Source: Auanema rhodensis
Taxonomy: Eukaryota; Nematoda; Chromadorea; Rhabditida; Rhabditidae
DNA: 64,000 nucleotides
Direction: 5' to 3'
Assembly (NCBI GenBank): GCA_964057225.1
Contig: OZ059897.1
Coordinates: 13,082,001 to 13,146,000 of the forward strand
The notes under the pieces are model-generated. The model saw only the letters and a program-made list of their open reading frames with translations. It made no database searches and was not told the DNA's origin. Below are positions 1 through 11,966 of this stretch, in pieces; the stretch's first letter is position 1; each line of letters starts with the position of its first letter. The position numbers and the translations under genes were made by a program.

Positions 1-981
1 ATTTTTTCATTTTGAAATTATTCAAATATGGATGATTATGATCTTTCTGGACTGTTTCAATATCTCAGATCACTGTTTTGATATTAATTCAAATGATGAC
101 GATATGTTATTGTTTCCAAGAAAAGAAATTACTTACATCAATTTTTTGTTTATTGTTTTGAAATAGAAAATAATTATCAAACGATTTATAATCACATAAC
201 TATATGTACATATATACATGTATGTCTTTATCATCTATATATAGATGTTAAGAAATAAAAACAGATATAGAGATAAAGTGGTGAAAGAGAGGGAAAAGAA
301 ACAGAATGAAAGAAGGAGAGAGAGAGAGAAAGAGAAAGAGAATGAGTTACATATACAACAAATATAGCTAGTTTTATATCTGATAGATAAAGATGGGCCG
401 TAAGCGTTGCCCAGGGCAACTTACAAAAAAAGTCAAATGAGATCCTTTTCAGTTATGTACCCCTCACTCATCTCTCTATTTCTCTTTACCTATACCACCA
501 CCATTATCTTTTCTTTGCTTACTCCACTGCTCATACTCTTTCTTCAAATTTACCCATGTTGTCTATCTATCTATTCAGCCATCCGCCTAGCTGATTCTGC
601 TTCTTTCGTTACCACAGAAGCTTACCAACCATAGTCATTATCAAGAACTGAACCTACACTCGTGCCGCTCATGTTCCACCTCTGTTCCAATCTTTCTCAA
701 TTTTACATAAATATTGTGTAATAGTATTATAAATTCCTTAAATATTCACCGAATATTCTTCTGAGCCTATTTCTCAACAAAAATCATCCATTCTGCCTGT
801 CTAGCATAATTACATATATTATATAATCAAAATACTTGAACGCATTACCTATTCAGAGAAAAAAACTATTATTCCAATAACCATAACTATAAACAGTATA
901 AAGAGGTTTCTTATTTCTACTGAAATAGCTTTTCCTAATTCAAAAAATTTCAGTTTATCCCTCGCACATAATGGCTTCCCG
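1..981. other. Left-edge non-coding stretch
   Basis: I see no convincing coding region here. Open frames on both strands are low-complexity (CT/GA-derived Ser/Leu/Phe runs). It holds a purine-rich stretch around 270-345, an X-box-like inverted repeat (406-420), and an acceptor-like TTTCAG ending near 953 that probably marks the 5' end of the gene starting at 982. Confidence 0.5.
406..420. promoter_or_regulatory. X-box-like perfect inverted repeat (candidate RFX/DAF-19 site)
   Basis: GTTGCC-CAG-GGCAAC is a perfect inverted repeat made of the two classical RFX half-sites with a 3-nt spacer. The usual nematode X-box has a 2-nt AT spacer, but RFX sites tolerate small spacer changes. It lies about 560 bp before the pseudophosphatase start and could equally serve a gene to the left of the window. 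Confidence 0.45.
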
Positions 982-1992
982 ATGGAGTCAAACGGGGTAT
1001 CTATCGAAATCTACAAGTAATTTAAGTAAAATTACTTCTCTTGGGTATTCCATTAGTTTTTTCTTTTTTTTTTAATTTTTAAAAAAAGTTTAATATAATT
1101 CTGAATTTTTTTTCAGTTCGACTCCACAGTTACATGATCATCATGAACATCTTCAGCATCATCCTGCTGATGCTTATCTATCAACTAGTGCTCGTATTAC
1201 TCCACTAGGATATAATGCTCGACATCGACGTGTATCAACTGGCGGACAATATCGAAGGTTAGTAAACGAAAATCAAAAGAAAAATATTTGAAGGAAATCT
1301 TCTTTTTTTTTTGTGAAAATCATTAATTTATAAAAGATAATTATCAGTTATCATTCTCAATTTGTTCTTCGCGTGAGTTTTGAGAAAAGAGTTTGAATTT
1401 GATTGTTATCTTCATATTCATTTATCAAGAGGATATATCGGTTGTTTTTATAATTTAATTCATTCAATTCAAATTGAATACAGATGTATGTAGATGTATG
1501 TATATGTATAATATATACATACACTTAGTATATTATATACATATAGTGCATATATAAAACAAATTAATATTTTCATCATATGTATAGTTAAATCATCTAT
1601 CTTTGATCCATTGTTTTCAACATAGCTTTTGATGTATAAAAGATATTAATAAACTTCAAAAAGATATAATTATAATTGGCAATGGGTAAGAAACATTGAC
1701 GACATCTTCAAATTAATTGAAGCATAAATAAAAGTTAATCTAATGGATATATGATTATGTAAACTTAAATTCTAGAATTTAAACTTAAATATTTCATTTG
1801 TATTCTGACAACTGTTTACATATAAATTGGCTTAATTTGATATTTTTCTTTCTGGTAGATCGAATCATGTGATAGCGAATCTCATGAATCTTAAGGTTTA
1901 GTTGAATAGAGAGAAAGAAGAGGGGATAGAAAAATACGAAAAAGGAATAGCTAAACAAGCTGATACGAATAAAGAATAATTTGAAACATTCT

Positions 1993-2048
<56 letters not shown>

Positions 2049-5000
2049 TATATACTAAATACTATGCACAACTACGGAAATTATTTTGTAGTTAAAGCTG
2101 GTGAACCAATGTGCAAAGAGTTTAATACAAAAATGTGTATTTCAGCATCTGTATGTACCATCTGTATGTACATATACATATACATATTACATAGAAAATA
2201 GGTAAAAAGAATAATATAATATATATTTTTTTGGTTTTTTGCTTTCTCAAATTGTTTTTGTAATATATTAAAGCGTTTTGGTTGTAGTTTGTGATTTTTT
2301 CTTCACAAAGTAATTTATGAAGATTCGATGTGCGTGTTTGTACCCTACTAAACTATATCACTTAGATATGCTTGATTATACGTATAGCTTTGTATAATTA
2401 GGAATTTGATTTTGAATTTGAATTTGCATTCTATGTTCTTTTCATATTCTTTTTAGAAATAAAATATATTAAAAGTCATATACAAATATATATTCTATTT
2501 AAATAATTCTTTTTTTTTGAAAACATATCAAAATCGTCTATAATTTCATATCTTGGACTTTTTAACTATTATCTCCACTTTATTCTCTGCCACTCTTGCT
2601 CTCTCCCTCTTTTTCCTAATTTTATAATCAATTTTGAAAAAAAAAATTAAAACAGAGAACCAGAGGAAATAATAATGACAACATTGTTCGTACTATGTAT
2701 GTTGTATCTTCATGTATGCCCTTAATAGCCGCAGACATCTGGTTATCCATATAAGTTTATAACATTGAATCAACTATGATGATCATATATCACACTATAA
2801 CAGCATTTTTTATTCAAAATTTCCTCATTCGATTACTTTAGTGTTATTTTATGTTTTGCATTTTCTGCTTATCTTACTTCGCTTTGCAAGCATCCTGATC
2901 AAAGTCGTAGGTGTAGCTGAGAATGACATCACTTACTTCGCTCATTATGCTGAAACTCAGCTTAATGTATGTTGTTCTATCAAAAATAATAGTTGTTGTT
3001 CGTAATAATTTGATTAGCTTAGACTTGGAACATTACCCAAAACTTTTACTCCCACATGTCTGTCAGGCTTCTCCTCCCCTACACAGCACCTGCATGTGTC
3101 CACGACGACGACAACGATGGCGGCAGCGGCTTATAGACTGCCAAGCTGCATGTATGGTTGTTACTTCCAGTAAATCATAAATCGCTTCAATTCCTATTCA
3201 ATTTTCCGTCTTCTGAATGTTTTATAAATGAAAAAGAAATATCTGATCTTAATAAGGATTTATCATTATCAAATAATTATATTTTTCTAATTTCTTTTAA
3301 CATTTTTTCTTATCTACATACATATATTCACATATAATTAATGTTCTACCATACTATATTATTTTGAAATCTTAAAAAAGAATTTTTATGGAAATTTCTG
3401 TTTTATGTTTACTTGCTATTCAAAGTACATGATTTTGAATTGACCTGTTATGCTCACATGAAATCAATACATATGAAATCATTATATTAAATTTTGAGGT
3501 GAAATTATTAAAATTGCTATTCGTTTTTCTACTTCTTCCTTATTCAGTAAATTCAAAAAAATGTTAAATCGATCTTCCCTGATAATGTAGGAAGATTAAC
3601 ACCTGCTGCTGTTTCAATTGAAATATTCACATGAATCTGAATTCATATTCTCTTTTTCTTTAAATTTGTTCAACTTTCTCAGCTATTCTCATTATTTTTT
3701 CCACATTTTTTTGCCAACTTTAACTGCAAGCTGAACGAAAGAGGATAGAAGAAAGTTGTTATTATTCAACCATTCAAACTAACACTTCTTAGAACTATTT
3801 CTCTTTTTTTTTCCTTCATTTCTCGCTCCACATGTTCAGGTTCTGTATGCATTTTCATTAGTTTATTCCAATTGTCTATTCAAAACTAAATATTACTTGA
3901 TTTCTATTATATTACTTCATATTCTAGACAACAAGCTTAAACACTTAACCGTCTTATCACCAAGTATATATACCTTAAATTCAATTTTCATATAGACATA
4001 TAAGTCAATATTTCTTAAAATTTCTTGAAGTATCTTTTCTCTTTTTACTGGAAATGTGATATATGTATACTATATACATGTAATATGTATAGAAAAGTTA
4101 AAAACTTGACTTATATATTGATATAGTTTATATGAATCATTATTATAATCTAATATATATATATATAAATAACTGATAATAATGTTAAAAATTAGAATAT
4201 ATAATTATATATATATGTTATTTTATATTAAAAGGTTAATATTTATTTTTATTATAGCACTTTGCTCACCAATCAGTCGGCAATGTCTTCAGAAAGTAAC
4301 AGTGCCGCCTCAACCAGACCGTATGTTTTCTACTTTTTCCATATTTCTTTCTTAAATATCTTAATATTTAACTATTTTTAATGTTTTAAGACAATCGTTA
4401 CGGTCACGAGCATCATCAGCTGCTTCAAGTGCTCTGGATGCTAGCCAGATTCATATGTTGTTGAATAAACGAGACAGTCGAAGTAGTATAATAACTAATA
4501 ATAGTCAAGGTAACTGATGAAAAACAATCAACCAAAGTCTAAGTGTTGTATTGAAGATCAGTCCTCACCTACCAGTGCCACTAGTGCGACAGATATTCGT
4601 TCTGAATGTCACAAACCCCACATAATCACAGTACGAGTAAGTTCAATTGATTAATATTTCATTTTGCCAAATTACTTTCGTATTATCCTCGTAACATAAT
4701 GAAATTGTAGTCACGTGGTAGTTTATCATCTGAAGCTAATACTGTCTTAGCAGAAAACTCCACACCACTAGAATCTGAGATTGAGCGGAAAAACTCACAA
4801 GAACATGAAGGTTTAATTTGAAAAAAAACTATAATCTTCACAATAATTTTTAGTCACAAAATTATTTAAAAAATTGGAACGTAATCAAACAGCACCTAAT
4901 ATTCCATTCTTGAATGAAACTATTTGGCAGGTATATTATTAAAAATAGTATTTTTTTTGTATTATAATAATTTTTATTATTATTATTCAGATTGATGAAC

Positions 5001-5506
5001 TTGTCTATGTTGGTACTATGGAATCATCAAGGAATATGTCATTACTCTGTCGTTTAGGCATAGAGTATATCTTAGACGTTTCTCATCAACAACAAGATGA
5101 TGAACCGTAAATAAAAAATTTATATCTTTTCATAATTGTTTTCATTTATTTTTTTCAGAAAGAATTCAAGTATTTGGCAATGTTCTTGTCGTACGCGGCA
5201 TTCTCGTTATGAAGTCAATATGATTGTACCTGAATCCGAAAAACAACTAATAAATGTTCGTTCTATTATAGTGAATTTCTTTTATTTCAAAGAGCATATG
5301 TATTAATCTATACATTTTAGCCGATCACTCAACACAAAATGAATATGAACGAACGATTTGATCAATTTATTGAAATGGTTGCGAAAGCTCGTAAAGTTAA
5401 ACGATCTGTTTTAGTTTGCAGTGGTAAAGCTCGAAACAAGTTAGTTTCATTTCCTTATTTTGAGCTAGTTATTTTAACTTTTATAAAAATTTTAAAATAA
5501 TAATTA

Positions 5507-5546
<40 letters not shown>

Positions 5547-6291
5547 AATAAAAAAACATATACCATAATTAACATGATCATAAAACATCAATTAACTCAA
5601 AATATTTAAAAACCCTTTAGCCAAAACAATTATATAGATGTATGTATTTGTTCGTTATATTTGTTGTTTACTTTAGTATTTCATTTATATTTTATTTTCA
5701 AATTTAAAATATTATTTTACTTTATTAAAGTCATTTAATAAGACTATTCAACATTTTTATTAAAATCTTGACTCTTTAAGGGCACCTGCCTTTGCCGCAG
5801 CTCATTTAATGCAAAGCCAACAAGTACCACGAGCTGCTGCTGTTCAGAAAGTGGCCCATGCGGTTTGTTTGTTTTTATTTTATACGATTTGTTGTTGTAG
5901 ATAACTGATGACTACCTAATCAGTAATATATATGTAAATTCATTCAAATATTTTTTTTATTCAGAAAATAATCAATTTTTCCCTCAACAACTTAATTCTC
6001 TTTTTCATATTCATATTTCTTCTCTTTTTCTCTATTTCTTACAAATTTTCTTCCTTATCTTTCACTTTTGGTTTTCATGAATATGTAAAGGAGCAAAACT
6101 AATTTTTTTAAAATAAAGTGAAGTTTTTCATATTTCAGATGTCATCGATGCGTCCAGCTATGTGCATTTCTGATTTTTTACAAAGATCTCTTATGAGATA
6201 CCAAGTTTATTTGGGAATCTCTCCAGATACTGCACATGACCCAGCTCATACAATGCCGTTGTTTCACGTAAAGCGAACTGCGTGGACCTAA
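982..6291 (+). CDS. Dual-specificity phosphatase-like protein, probable pseudophosphatase
   Basis: Twelve exons (982-1016, 1117-1257, 4258-4320, 4391-4509, 4557-4636, 4711-4810, 4854-4930, 4991-5106, 5159-5255, 5321-5439, 5781-5862, 6139-6291) close in frame to about 393 residues. Residues 1-180 are low-complexity, rich in Ser, Thr and His. The rest resembles a DUSP/MKP catalytic fold: the opening strand (DELVYVGTMESS), a 'LGIEYILDVS' strand, and the 'VLV' strand before the phosphate loop. That loop reads VLVCSGKARN (about 306-315) instead of HCxxGxxR. With Gly311 and Arg314 aligned, Val308 sits at the catalytic Cys position and Leu307 at the His. Catalysis is therefore unlikely, and a phospho-binding or scaffold role is inferred. 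An ATG at 971 is out of frame with exon 2, so I chose 982. A TTTCAG 29 bases upstream may be the trans-splice site, or 982 may lie in an internal exon. No orthologue is assigned. Confidence 0.7.
1258..4257 (+). other. 3-kb intron of the pseudophosphatase gene
   Basis: A long AT-rich intron between exons 2 and 3. It contains a pure (TA)n run, and a short GC-rich patch near 3055-3160 with clustered CGACGA triplets that I cannot splice into the gene in frame. No gene is recognised inside it. Confidence 0.5.
1996..2047. repeat. (TA)n microsatellite
   Basis: About 50 nt of uninterrupted alternating T and A. Shorter (TA)n runs occur near 5513-5541 and 6634-6658. Confidence 0.9.
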
Positions 6292-7268
6292 ATAATGCTC
6301 TAGGAAACGTTCACCTTCTCATTCAATTACTTAATGCTGTTTTCTCATTAAGACCTGACAATTCTTCAGACATTTTGATTCAAAAACATTATTCTGAATC
6401 AAATTGTTCACAAGTTGCCTTATATTCATTGTTCAATTTGGATATTTTCATCCTTTCCAAATATATTCTTCAAGTTTAATTAGGTCAATTACTATCTTTT
6501 TTCTTTTATACATATTTTTTGATATGTTAAAAAAAGCTTCATGTCTAGTCGGGTAACTCAGCTCACACATTTACCATTTTCCAACTATATATCTCATTTA
6601 TATATTTAATTCTAATATACATATATAGATGAATATATATATATATATATATATATATGCATCTGTATATCTTTTTTAATTGCTTTATATTGTATATTTA
6701 TAATATAAAATACTTAATTCGAACTACATATGATCATCTTTGTTAAATTAGCCATTTTTTAAATAAACAAAGTTCAATTAACATTATATTATTTTGTTCA
6801 AATTATAATATTTTGTATTAAATTCAGATAGTCTTTCTACACTTTTATCATACACAATGTTCTTTCAATTTTATTTATACTTTCTCTCTGATATTCGTTT
6901 AAGAAATAATTTATATACTATGATATAGTAATAGTTTGTTCTAAATGATCTATTTGGCTGCCTTATATTATATTAAGTTTAATATTTTATTTGCATCATA
7001 TACATTATATTTAATTAAGCTTATTATTATATTTATAAAATCAATATAACGAAATTTTAAAAAAAATATTCTTTGAGCAGTATCCCATCTTAGATTATTC
7101 ATTACCTCTGAAAGTATCAACAATTTTTATATTTTCCTCAACTATAATTTTAAAAAGTAGATTTTTTGTACATGAATAAGAACTATGCTTCCTTTTTCGA
7201 ATAAATTTAAGTATTGATTTGATAAAAATTTTAAAATTCAAAAATTAAATGTATGACTTCCGGTTTGC
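6292..7268. other. Convergent intergenic stretch, AT-rich
   Basis: This is the 3' flank of two convergent genes. It contains a (TA)n run near 6634-6658 and no convincing ORF. A possible extra 3' exon of the minus-strand TMEM gene (acceptor CTTTCAG near 7118) would add only about three residues. Confidence 0.5.
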
Positions 7269-8136
7269 TTACCCTCCTAATGTTCCACAAAGTGCCAAGC
7301 CAATCAGAGATTCAATTATTACCATGGTTCCCTGTATGCAAACGAGAATCTCTTCTATTAACAGAACTGAAAAATACGAAAATATATAAATAAAGTACAG
7401 CGTGTTCAATAAGATCAAAGATGTACTATTAAACTTACCAAAATTTTGAAAAAAAGCTAAATAAATACAAATCAATATCATGGCAACACTGAGAAAAAGA
7501 GAGAATGCCAGAAAAGTTGGTGTTTCTGTTAAATTTCCTCTTGAACCTGAAATAATGTTATATTGGAAATTTAAAATATATTTTATGCTATCAATTATAT
7601 TTTTTATTTAATGCAACCGCTCTATCATTATTTCATCCAAGATATGTGAAATTGTATTATTATGTTTTCATAACCATTTATATATTTTTTTCAATGGTTA
7701 ACAAATATTAGAAGGGCACAGTCCTTGTGACATTTTTTTTTTGGAAAAAGCAATGTTCATATAATGATTTTAAAATTTTATAAGTTAAAATAATCCATTT
7801 TGTTTGATTCTTATTGACTAAAATGGTACCCCATGCAATCCTGACTGCTTCAATCGGAGCAAATGCTAATATAATCAAAAACTCCATAACTCTAATATGA
7901 TATTGATATGGGAGAACGGTTCCTGAAGTAAGAAAATAGAAAAACAACACTCATTATAAAAAATATTGTTATTACCTTTATAAAAGAAAAGCAGTATTAA
8001 AGCTATAAAAAGGAAAAATGAGTAAGGTTTATTAACATGGAGAATCATTTGATATGTTAAGGACGATCTCTGAATAAGATTTATCATTTATATTGTAAAA
8101 AAATTGTCTAAAACGTACCACATTTGTGATCATCAT
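7269..8136 (-). CDS. TMEM17/TMEM216-family ciliary transition-zone membrane protein
   Basis: Five exons on the minus strand (8136-8119, 8069-7976, 7922-7830, 7546-7439, 7366-7269) close in frame to 136 residues, close to the TMEM216 length. Four hydrophobic segments are visible. The family signature is clear: a Phe/Tyr-Tyr-Lys-Gly followed by LPY at the end of TM1, a 'PIEAVRIAWGSRGNLTE' stretch matching the conserved IE.(V/I)R..(F/G)G..GNL motif after TM2, and an acidic-ended TM3-TM4. Family members sit at the ciliary transition zone with the MKS/B9 complex. A perfect X-box lies about 97 bp upstream of the start, as expected for a DAF-19/RFX-controlled cilium gene. A GTAAGC donor overlaps the stop codon, so the last residues could be encoded by a further exon. 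I cannot decide between the TMEM17, TMEM216 and TMEM80 subfamilies. Confidence 0.8.
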
Positions 8137-8232
8137 CTTTAAAACTTTAAAACTTTTAAAACAATTTTCTTGGCAAAATTGAAAATATTTAGATAGGCTG
8201 TTAGCTAGTTATATTAATATAGGGCGACCTTT

Positions 8233-8246
8233 GTTGCCATGGAAAC
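8233..8246 (-). promoter_or_regulatory. X-box (RFX/DAF-19 binding site)
   Basis: Read on the minus strand this is GTTTCCATGGCAAC, a full match to the nematode X-box consensus RYYNYYATRRNRAC. It lies about 97 bp upstream of the start codon of the TMEM17/216-family gene, in the usual window for X-boxes of ciliary genes. Confidence 0.85.
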
Positions 8247-8515
8247 TAGATGCTCTCTTCGCTACGCATTAACAAGCAAAATGATCTCTCAGTATTTGCA
8301 GCAGGAAATGGATCTCTCACTCTCTTTATCATTTGGATTCAAAATAAAAAGAATATAAACAATCAATTTTATAAAAATATTTTATTAAGCGAAAAATATT
8401 AATTTATTAAACAGCACAACACAAATCAAAAATATGAACAAACAGTCAAACCATATAAATTTTAACATCTAGCTTTACTAGTAAAACATAGGAGTGTGTC
8501 AGAAGAAATTTTATT

Positions 8516-10583
8516 TTACTTAAGTTGAGGGAAGGCCATTTGTGGCTTAACCTCGGTAAGAGCCTCATTCCAGTATTGGGTGACGGTCTTCCATTGGGTG
8601 TAGAAGGCAACTCCGGCCTGAATTTTTTAAAAATATTATAAACACTGGTGGCAAGACTCAACCTTTCCATAGAAATTCATATCTCCACGGAACGATCCAC
8701 GAGATCCAGTGAAAGAGAACATAGGGAGAGGAACTGGGATGGGGACATTGACTCCGATTTGTCCACAGTCAACTTCAGCAGTGAATCTTAAATATATCAA
8801 TAAATATAAAATTAACTGAATAATTTTTACTTTCTAGCAGTAGCTCCATTGCTTGTGAAAATAGCGGTTCCATTTCCGTAGGGATTGCTGTTAATGATGT
8901 TCACAGCATCAGTAAGATTTTCGGCTTCCATGGCGACAAGAACGGGTCCGAAGATTTCTTCCTATAGTGAAAAACTTTTCAATTAGATTGAATTAAATTA
9001 CAAACCTTGTAGCAGGTCATGTTAGGGGTAACACCAGCGATGATAGATGGGCCAACAAAGTTTCCGTTCTCGAAACCAGGAACGACAAGATTGCTACCAT
9101 CAAGAAGAACATTAGCTCCTTCCTAAATAAAAAATACTAAAATTCTATCTGGAAATGGATGAAACCTTCTTAGCTCCCTGAACAAGAGCGTTAACACGGT
9201 TCATGGAGGCTTTGGAGATCAGTGGTCCAATATCGGTATCTTTCATCCATCCTTTAAAGAAAATTAGTGAGAAGGAAATAGAGGAAAGAAATCATACCAG
9301 CATTAACCTTGAGCTTCTTGACCTTTTCAACCAACTCTGGAAGCCATGAGCGGGCTTCTCCAACAAAGATAGCAGTGGTCAAAGCCATACAACGTTGACC
9401 GGCAGCTCCGAAGGCAGCGGCGGTGAGCTTAACATTCAACATGAATGAGAGAACAAATTGTGAAAATACCTGATTCAAAACTTGCTCCTTGTTGGCATCA
9501 GGCATAATAACTCCGTGATTCTTTGCTCCCATATTGGACTGGACACGTTTTCCATTCTTAGCTCCACGCTCATAAATGTGCTTTCCCTAAAAAATACTGA
9601 TAAGATTCAAAGCACAGCAAGAAAAACAACATACAGCGACGTCACCTCCAACAAAGGAGATAGCTTGGATATCGGGATGGTCACAGATGAAGTTAATTGA
9701 ATCGTGTTGTCCGTGGATAACGTTGACGCAACCATCAGGAACACCAGCTTCCTTAGCCAATTCAACAAGCATCATGGATGCTCCAGGATCTTGCTCAGAT
9801 GGCTTCAGGATCATTGTGTTTCCAGTAGCAAGAGCGATTGGGAACATCCAAAGGGGAACCATAGCTGGGAAGTTGAATGGACAAATACCAGCAGTGACTC
9901 CAAGAGGAACTCTCCAGGAGAAGGTATCCATATCGCGAGAAACGCTGAAATATATCATTTTGTAAGGGTATTTGAAATGAATACATACTTTGGAAGAGTT
10001 TCTCCCATCATCAGAGATGGAACAGAACAAGCGTGCTCTACAACTTGAAGACCACGGCTCACATCTCCTTCAGCATCGGGAAGAGTTTTTCCTTGTTCCT
10101 GTGTGATGTTTTCAGCGAGCTTCTTCATGTCACGTTTGATGAGAGCTTGTAAGCGAAGCATGGTCTGCTGACGAGTAAGAGGTGATCTGAACAAGATAAA
10201 GCTAGTTATTATTTTGACACCATCTATACTCACACATTCTTCCAGGTACTGTAAGCCTGCTTGCAAGAATCTACAGCAGCATTCATTTCAGCCTGGGTGG
10301 TCTTTGGGACACGAGAAATAACCTCGTTGGTAGCCTGAAATATAACACTTAGGAATAATTCATAAATATGAAACGTACGGGGTTGGTAAGCTCTACCCAT
10401 TCGTTGGTCTTAGACTCAACGGCTTGCCCATCAATCCAAAGCTTAACGGTATCCTGACTTCCCAAAACAGCACGGGAAGTAGAGAAAGCAGCGACTTGTT
10501 GTCCACATTGGACCTAATATACAGCATTTATTTTCTATAACAAAACTTAAACGTACTGGGAGCTTAGAAAGACGGGAGAGCAT
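8516..10583 (-). CDS. alh-8: Methylmalonate-semialdehyde dehydrogenase (acylating), mitochondrial
   Basis: Twelve exons with introns of about 41-50 nt give roughly 525 residues, the usual length for this ALDH6 family. The enzyme converts methylmalonate and malonate semialdehydes to propionyl- and acetyl-CoA in valine and thymine breakdown. The N-terminus (MLSRLSKLP, then AFSTSRA) is a plausible mitochondrial presequence. Family landmarks include [16 protein letters not shown], the catalytic loop [11 protein letters not shown] (Cys near residue 309), [15 protein letters not shown] and the [10 protein letters not shown] motif near the C-terminus. A TTTTTTTTCAG acceptor lies 15 nt before the ATG and is probably a trans-splice site. 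Codon use is markedly more GC-rich than the surroundings, which suggests high expression. An AATAAA overlaps the bases just after the stop. The symbol is by resemblance to the C. elegans gene. Confidence 0.93.
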
Positions 10584-10601
10584 GGTTATCCGCAAGTTCT
10601 G

Positions 10602-11966
10602 AAAAAAAATGATAAGAATTGACTAGAACAGAAATAAAATGTGACTGAAAAATAAGAAATGAAAACGTTAACATTGAGATATAAATAGAGAAAGACCAAA
10701 GCCACGAGAGCAAGTTTGATTACGATCAATACTCGAAGAATACTGTAGCAAAACTCATTTGTAAAACTTATTAAAAAAATTTCAAGCCTTCTAAAGCTAA
10801 AACTCTTTGTTTGAAAACGGAACATATATAATAAGAATCACAGAAAGATGAAAATAGAATTTATAGGAACTGTCTAAAAAAATGAAACGAAACTGAGAAG
10901 AGACAACGTGGTAGAGAACGTGATAGTCCTTCACAATTGTGGCTCTCATCATTCAGGGCAATCTCTGTCAGTTGTCGCCGGTGGTCTGATTGTAACCACG
11001 TGCCTTTATCTCTCTTTTCCTCTCAGAAAAGAAAAAGAGAGATAGAAACATTGAAAGAAGTCAAACAACTTTTCGCACAGTTGATCTGAAATGATAAGAC
11101 CAGGGTGAGCATCCGCGCAGTCACTTTCTTAAAACGTGTAAGTTCACGTGAACTGGTTCAGTTCAAAGTTCATATAGACTATACTACTAGTTCTAGGAGA
11201 ATATGAACAAGCAAAACGCATGCACCCAAACAGCCAAAAATAAGAAAACAAATTTGGGACTGAGAAGTTTGAGGAAAATCTTCTCCGGGATATGATCAAA
11301 AATTTAGCTGCGCACTTTATGCCTGTTACAGTTGAAGGCGCACTTCGAGAAACAATTGAAAAGTTTTTTAAAGGTTTTAGTTTAACCAGAGGTCATATCG
11401 AGAAGAAATGATAAGAGTTGTGCTAAAACGAAATATAAAAGAAAGAAATATTCTGGATGTTTTCAGCACGTATTGTCATATTTTTGTGATGTAGGATGCG
11501 AGGTTGGTAGAAAATTAAGTTGAAGAGAGCTAAGCTGGAACGAAACTGACATAAAATGGGTTGTTAATCTAGCTTTCTCTGAATATCACACAATAGTTAC
11601 AAATCAGAAGGAAGGTTGAGGAACAACTGTTGCTTTTTCGAGTGCAATTCGAAAATTCAATGAAAAAAGGAATCATCCGAGATTTTTGTCTGAACCTTGC
11701 TGATAAAGTTCGAAGAAATTAGAAAGAAGAAAACATTATGAAACATTATGAAACAAGAAGAACGATAAAACTTTATTTTACAGCTTATCACAATCTTTTT
11801 GGGGAGAATTACCAGTAATTTGTTTTGAGGCAAACTGTAACCCGACGGCTAACGACAAGGTTGCCAGTGCAAATAAAACTCTTAGACAGAAAAAAAGAAG
11901 TCAACAAGCTTATATATACTCAAAGATTTCAAAAAATTAGAAAGTGTCTTGGTAAGCAATTGGAAC
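10602..11966. other. Intergenic, 5' flank of the dehydrogenase gene
   Basis: No convincing ORF. It contains two CACGTG E-boxes. The one at 11142-11153 is the perfect 12-bp palindrome GTTCACGTGAAC, about 560 bp upstream of the dehydrogenase start. The other lies near 10996. Confidence 0.5.

Noticed and set aside
231-634. Two small ORFs at the left edge
   Set aside because: Both are low-complexity translations of CT/GA repeats, with no splice context or family resemblance.
971-1016. Upstream ATG (MASRWSQTG) as start of the pseudophosphatase gene
   Set aside because: Its frame hits a stop in exon 2, while the ATG at 982 keeps the whole 12-exon model open.
9482-10048. Several plus-strand ORFs over the dehydrogenase
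   Set aside because: They are the antisense of GC-rich exons of the minus-strand methylmalonate-semialdehyde dehydrogenase.
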